Below, piece by piece: positions 59,292 through 64,000 of a stretch of DNA of 64,000 nucleotides. Position 1 is the stretch's first letter; each line of letters begins with the position of its first letter. A program made the translations under genes and the position numbers. Source of the stretch: Gnetum montanum (Eukaryota > Streptophyta > Gnetopsida > Gnetales > Gnetaceae); assembly GCA_015680685.1 (NCBI GenBank), contig MNCI01001903.1:65627-129626 (forward strand), given 5' to 3'. The notes beneath the pieces are model-generated. The model saw only the letters and a program-made list of their open reading frames with translations, did not search any database and was not told the DNA's origin.

Positions 59292-62200
59292 ATGAACCCC
59301 ATTAACACCTCAGCCACTACCTTGATCTTGGAGGTAGCTCATCCCATCCAATAGGTGGGAGACATTGAGCAACCACCTAGCCTTATACAACCACAATGGT
59401 AGTCTCTTAGACTACAACACCAATCTTGTGAACATAGGGCACTAGATGATGAATGATACAATTTCCTTTGTGAAAAAATTCAAGTGGGCCTATCATTGGA
59501 CTACCAAGAAATAGAGGCCAAGCGTGGTTTTGAAATCATCCATCAAAATGGGGGAGTTCTTTCCCACCCTTAATGTGGTCATACTGCTCATCGACAACTT
59601 CAAGTGGATCTTAGATCAACTCATTAGGATGAGTAGGCCAAAAGAATATGATGTAGTATCAAACTAGGATGAACCCCTATAGGATGGATAGGAGGAGTTT
59701 GAGTTCCATTCTGATAGTGGCATCCCATTCTATGTCTCGGTCCAATAGCTTGCTTCCATTTTTATGTTGCACCAATCATAGTCCTCTACCTTCTTCAAGG
59801 TAGTTGTGACACTTCCATAGTCCAAGTCTCCACCGGTTGTAGCTAGCCACCAAGTCCTACATGCTCAACAGAGCATAAGACCTTACACTTCTTTCCTCTT
59901 TGTCATCTCCTTGCAGTCTGTGAAACCTTCCCAGCTGGCATCTATGATGCCAATGCTTTCATATGTGCACACTATGTCCATGTCATAGCCATAGGTAAGT
60001 CACATGCTCTTTATCCCAACCATCTTAGTCCCACCACAAACAACAGCCCCAACCTCAATTTCATGGTGGGCCACAACTTTTGTACCCATGGTACAACTAT
60101 CACATGTGCCATAGTACACACAATACCAAACTTACCAAGTGTCACACATGGTGGCATAGCCCACAACGGGGCAGTGGGCTACTCCAATGGCACCACCAAT
60201 GGCACAACCAACACAACCCTCCATAACATCTCCGAGTTTAGACCAAGCATTCCAACTCATTCAAACCCTCACCAAGGAGGTTAGGTGGCTTAAAGTGGCC
60301 AACTTGGAAACAGTCCACATAATGGACTTCTATCAAGATGATCCAATCAGCCCTATAGTCCTGTAATTAATACTACCCCTTGGGGTCCAACTACCCTAAT
60401 TCATGAAATATAATGACAAAGGTGACCCCAGCACCGACTTGGTTACTTTTCATTCTGAGTGCTTATTATTGCAAGTGTGGCCACATGCGATCATATGCAT
60501 TTTCACCATGTCCATGACTAGAAAAACTCTTGACTAGTATCATGCGGTCCCTAGAGCTTCCATTTCAACTTTAGAGGAGCTACTAAGCTAATTCATAACC
60601 CACTTCATGTACAACTTGAAGCTTGAGGCCACACTAGACTAGCTGATGAATGTTAAAAAAGGGTTGTTTGAGCCGATACAAAAGTTTATACAACGTTGGA
60701 GCACCTCCCTCAAAAAAATCCATGAGCTGATAGTTAAAACCCACCTGCTGGCTATCCTCAAGGGTGTAGTAAATGATTTTATCAAATTGAAACTATACTA
60801 ATTAGCCCTACATTCTCTTAGCCAAGCTTTTTCTTAGACAAAAAGCATACAAGATGTGGTGGAAGCTAGTAGGAACCCGACCTATGTGGCTTACAATAAT
60901 GCACATGCAAAGAAAGACAAAGGAAAGGAGAAGGACATAACAACCATTATAGTTGTGGCTGATGAAGACAACCTCAACAACAACAAGCTAGCAGCTAAGG
61001 CACCTAAGGCACCAGCCAACAACAACAAAGCATTGGGTTTTGGCACTGCAGGAATAAACCAACCCAGATAATTGGCAGCTGTAAGGAAAGCTTCCCAAAC
61101 GCCAAACTTTGAGTGCAAGGATCACTTGAAGTACACCCCCTTGCTTATCAAGTTGTTAGAACTCTTAGACCAACTGCTTAGTGCTAGGTACATTCAACAC
61201 AAAAAAATGTCTAAGGATGTGCAAAAATGCCACAAGAGGTACTATGAAGTCCTTAGAAATCCTTCCTCAACTATGCCAAATGAGCCTTCGGTACCTAAGA
61301 ACTTCATATTGGACCGGTTCTACAACTATCATCAATTTCATGACCATGACATGGACTATTGCTTGGCATTGAGAGACAACATTCAATGCATGATAGATCA
61401 AGGAAAATTAGTCCTTGATGAAAGTAATCTTGTCTGGATAGAGAACCAATCCATGAAGGTTACATTATCAATGCCATTAGCATTAATGACAATGTAGAGT
61501 TGGCACATGAACTATTCATGGTTCGTGCACCCTCTGGTGACACTGGGGACTTAACATGAACTAGGCCACAAGCCCCCTTTGTCATCAAGGCATCACCTCG
61601 GGCCCCCTTGACACCCTTTATGGTTAGGACCCCATTGCATGTTTCAGCAATGGCAACCTAGACACATTTTTTCATTAGGATGCCAAAACATGTACATCCC
61701 CCATCTACCTAGGGTTTGATGATGGGAACTACACCACAACCTGCCCACCCGAAGAGACATGATGAACGTCTAGCTGATAAGATGGCTAGGGAACACATGG
61801 AGCTAGGTCATCATAGGCCGACTCCCTTGTCAGTCATCCCTATGACCTCATCATCTCAGGCCACTAACGCAAACATGAAAAGTCAATGGAAAAACACTGA
61901 GGCTCGAAGGTCCACAGCACAACCAAAAGCCAAATCTCCTCCTTGAGAGATTCACCTCCTAGGATGCATGGAGGAGGTAAAGACCGCCAAAATAATAGAT
62001 GATGGAAAATATTTTCTAGATGCATTGGCACAAGTTAAGTAGGCTCTAAAATATAAAAATACAACCTTGAGCCTGTATGACTTGATCATGACCTCCCCTA
62101 CTCATCATGAGGTCTTGGTTTGCATGCTAGCATCCATTCCTATTAAGGAAGAAATGCTAGCAGATGAAAAAAGCCATTCATGCCATAATGCTTCCACCTA

Positions 62201-62931
62201 CAACCAAAGATTTAAGGTTAATACCCTTGACATTTCATGATGAAGCAATCAAAGCTAATCCTAACAAGGGTTAGGTAACCATAACACCCATGTTCATAAT
62301 GACTCGTGTAGGGTAATACAAGATTTTCCCAATGCATGTTGATGATGGGGTGGCAACTAATGTCATCCCATTTCCTGTCATTAACAAGATTAGCCTGGTG
62401 GATCAGATTAGGCCAATAAAAACATGTTTGAAGTCCTTTAATGGAGCATGTGTGGTTGCCAGGGGGATAGTCATGATTGATTTTGTGGCAAGGGAATAAT
62501 TCCCCACTAACATTGAATTCATCATGGTTGAAGAAATGCCTAGATTCAACCTAATCCTAGGGAGGTCTTGGCTGGCCTAGCTACAGGGTGTTTCCTTACC
62601 TATCCACCAAGAGATCCACTTACCCTATGAGGGTGGGGAGGTGGTGATCTTTGGTGATAACGTAGCCCTTCCAACCATCAACAACATGGATACCGAACAA
62701 GGGTCGAAGGTAGAGTTCTTCGAAGATACACCACCTATTTCTAATGAAGGTCAATGTTGTTCGGTCAATATTACACAACTAATCAAGGCAAGCAACCTCC
62801 ATGAGGAAGCTCTACAGGAAAAATTTCCCTTCTTCATGGTAGACGAAGGCCTAGGGGAGTACCTTCTAGTGCCTTCTAAGCCTTACACACCACTTAACCT
62901 ACATCAAGTTACGAAGCATCTATGTGACTAG
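59292..62931 (+). pseudogene. gag-pro: D gag-protease
   Basis: Start MNPINTSATT at 59,292. N-terminal domain (NFLCEKIQVGLSLDYQEIE), a Thr/Asn/His-rich stretch (59,900-60,280), gag domain (60,320-60,860), basic linker with AHAKKDKGKEKD, knuckle remnant YNYHQFHDHDMDYC near 61,325 with the first Cys and Gly lost, and a protease with VDDGVATNVIP at 62,335-62,370 (DDG kept) and ILGRSWLA near 62,555. Many stops, mostly TAG/TAA. It ends at 62,931, just before array r1. Confidence 0.85.
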
Positions 62932-63065
62932 GGCATGTCCCTAGTTCTCTTGCATGTCTAACTTACCTTTTGTCTCTTTGTCTATATAGTTATAATTTTG
63001 CGTTATTGTTTGCATCTTTCATTAGTTATGATTTTGTTTAGCTTTCTTTTTTCAAAAGAAAAAAA

Positions 63066-63245
63066 TGAGGCCTAGAAAGGCCTTAAACTACCACATAGCC
63101 CAAATAGGCCTTAAACTATTGCATGGCTTGTCAAGGCCTAAAACTGACAACTGATTTCCCTTCAAGTGATGGCCCGAAATGGCCTTAAAATAGTGATGGA
63201 CCTGCTGCCATGACCTTAAAATAGCATGGGGCCCACAATGGGCCT
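63066..63245 (+). repeat. Array r1 of D
   Basis: Five or six units of about 35 bp. First unit: AGGCCT-AGAA-AGGCCT (63,068-63,083), a perfect 6-bp stem with the core TTAAACTA overlapping it. The fourth unit has GGCC-CGAAAT-GGCC (63,171-63,184), identical to a T r1 unit. Confidence 0.85.
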
Positions 63246-63458
63246 AATTGCATTAATCAAATCATATGTTAAAATTATCACATTATTACATGAAAAGATA
63301 ACAAGATGAGAAGAAAATAATTGTCATACTTCATTGAATCATCAATATAATACATAGTTCAAAATTACATCCACAACATGAAGTGACCAAAAAGACACAA
63401 AATTGCTGATAGTAAGGCTACATCTTAAGCATGTTAGTTTTTCGTTTACGATAGGGGG

Positions 63459-64000
63459 CTAAGGCTCTTCCCCTTCATCTTCATCCACTGCTCCACTAGG
63501 TCCCGCACCTTCACCTAGAACCTATGTCAAACAAAAATGAAATAATAAATTATTCAATAAATGAGGTAACATGCAAAATTATAATAAAATAGACAATAAT
63601 AAAGCAAGCCAAACCAACCTAAGAAGGGCCCGCATCCATGTCTGGGGGCATCTTGTCGAGGCCAGCCTCTAGGCACTGGAGGATTTCATCCTTTGACATA
63701 CATGTCCAATCCTCCTCACACAGGTCAATGATTGCAAGGGTTTTCCATTTTTTCATGGCTACCCATGTGGGTGGCCCTAGTGAAAATGTTGTAGAAATTA
63801 CCTCTCCAAAAGGTATAGTGATTTGTGTCTCTGGAGACTCACTAACCACTACATGGCTTGTGAATAGTTTGTAAGCCTACTTTGCGCCAATTGTGTCAAG
63901 GAATATCTCTTGACATCGATGCTCCACAAACTCATTTCTATACTTCTTATAGTAGCCTTTGCACTCTAACTTGTAGTGATGTTTATGATTCTTTTATGTT
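63459..64000 (-). pseudogene. 3' exons of the antisense gene of Tat element D
   Basis: Last exon 63,521-63,459 (63 nt, VLGEGAGPSG then acidic, TAG), intron 63,617-63,522 (96 nt; GTTGGT donor, ACATAG acceptor), penultimate exon from 63,618 off the window. The penultimate exon matches T exon 7: KNHKHHYKLE, EIFLDTIG, VSESPE, GPPTWVAMKK, LEAGLDKMPPDMDAGPS. As in T, the last codon before the donor reads TAG. Confidence 0.75.

Larger units (their letters stand above)
56960..64000 (+). mobile_element. D: 5' part of a Tat-lineage element
   Basis: The LTR start TGAAACATCAT lies directly after GTGAG inside the RT of C. LTR, PBS, gag-protease, array r1 and the 3' exons of the antisense gene are seen; pol and the 3' LTR lie beyond the window. 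The expected duplication GTGAG should follow the distal LTR. Confidence 0.9.

Overview
The window shows no host gene that I can support. It is a block of degraded, nested LTR retrotransposons of the kind found in large, heavily methylated seed-plant genomes. A gymnosperm is plausible, but the sequence does not fix the species. The evidence for a plant is TATAAATA boxes in long LTRs, Ty3/gypsy lineages specific to plants, iMet-type and TGGYGCC-type primer binding sites, a 5S-rRNA-like piece inside repeats, and reading frames broken mostly by CAA/CAG/CGA to stop changes.

Layout: (1) 1-8,155 is the 3' part of a plus-strand Tat-lineage element (E1), with pol, a repeat array and the 3' LTR. (2) 9,444-51,840 is a minus-strand element B (TSD 4 of 5 bases). 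(3) Inside B, 10,258-47,524 is a minus-strand chromovirus A (TSD AAACT, exact). (4) A contains three younger insertions: E2 (11,166-18,595, plus, TSD ATATG, a deleted Tat element), T (26,038-45,183, minus, TSD TGTAA, a full-length 19.1-kb Tat element), and a solo LTR (46,129-46,700, TSD GTAGT). (5) About 52,200-56,959 is a plus-strand Ty3 element C, cut inside its reverse transcriptase by (6) D, 56,960-64,000, a plus-strand Tat element that runs off the window.

The three Tat elements that keep the relevant part (E1, T, D), read together, share this order: LTR, PBS, gag-protease, array r1, a multi-exon gene on the OPPOSITE strand, a promoter/array r2 zone, pol (RT, RNase H, second RNase H, integrase), array r3, polypurine tract, LTR. 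The antisense gene has its own TATA box and GT-AG introns. Exon 1 is 119 nt in both E1 and T, and the last exon is 63 nt in both T and D. Antisense extra ORFs are known in Tat-type plant elements in general; I do not know of a description of this spliced version lying between gag-protease and pol.

The second main observation concerns the arrays. Many units are a short hairpin followed by a (T)TAAACTA core. The stem differs by array but pairing is kept: GGCCT/AGGCC in r1, GGTCT/AGACC in r2, AGTC(T)/(A)GACT in r3. Chromovirus A also holds a plus-strand, intron-bearing gene-like stretch next to a module with a 5S-like segment; a related module lies in B.

All coding regions are broken and are annotated as pseudogenes. 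LTR identities were judged by eye, not computed.
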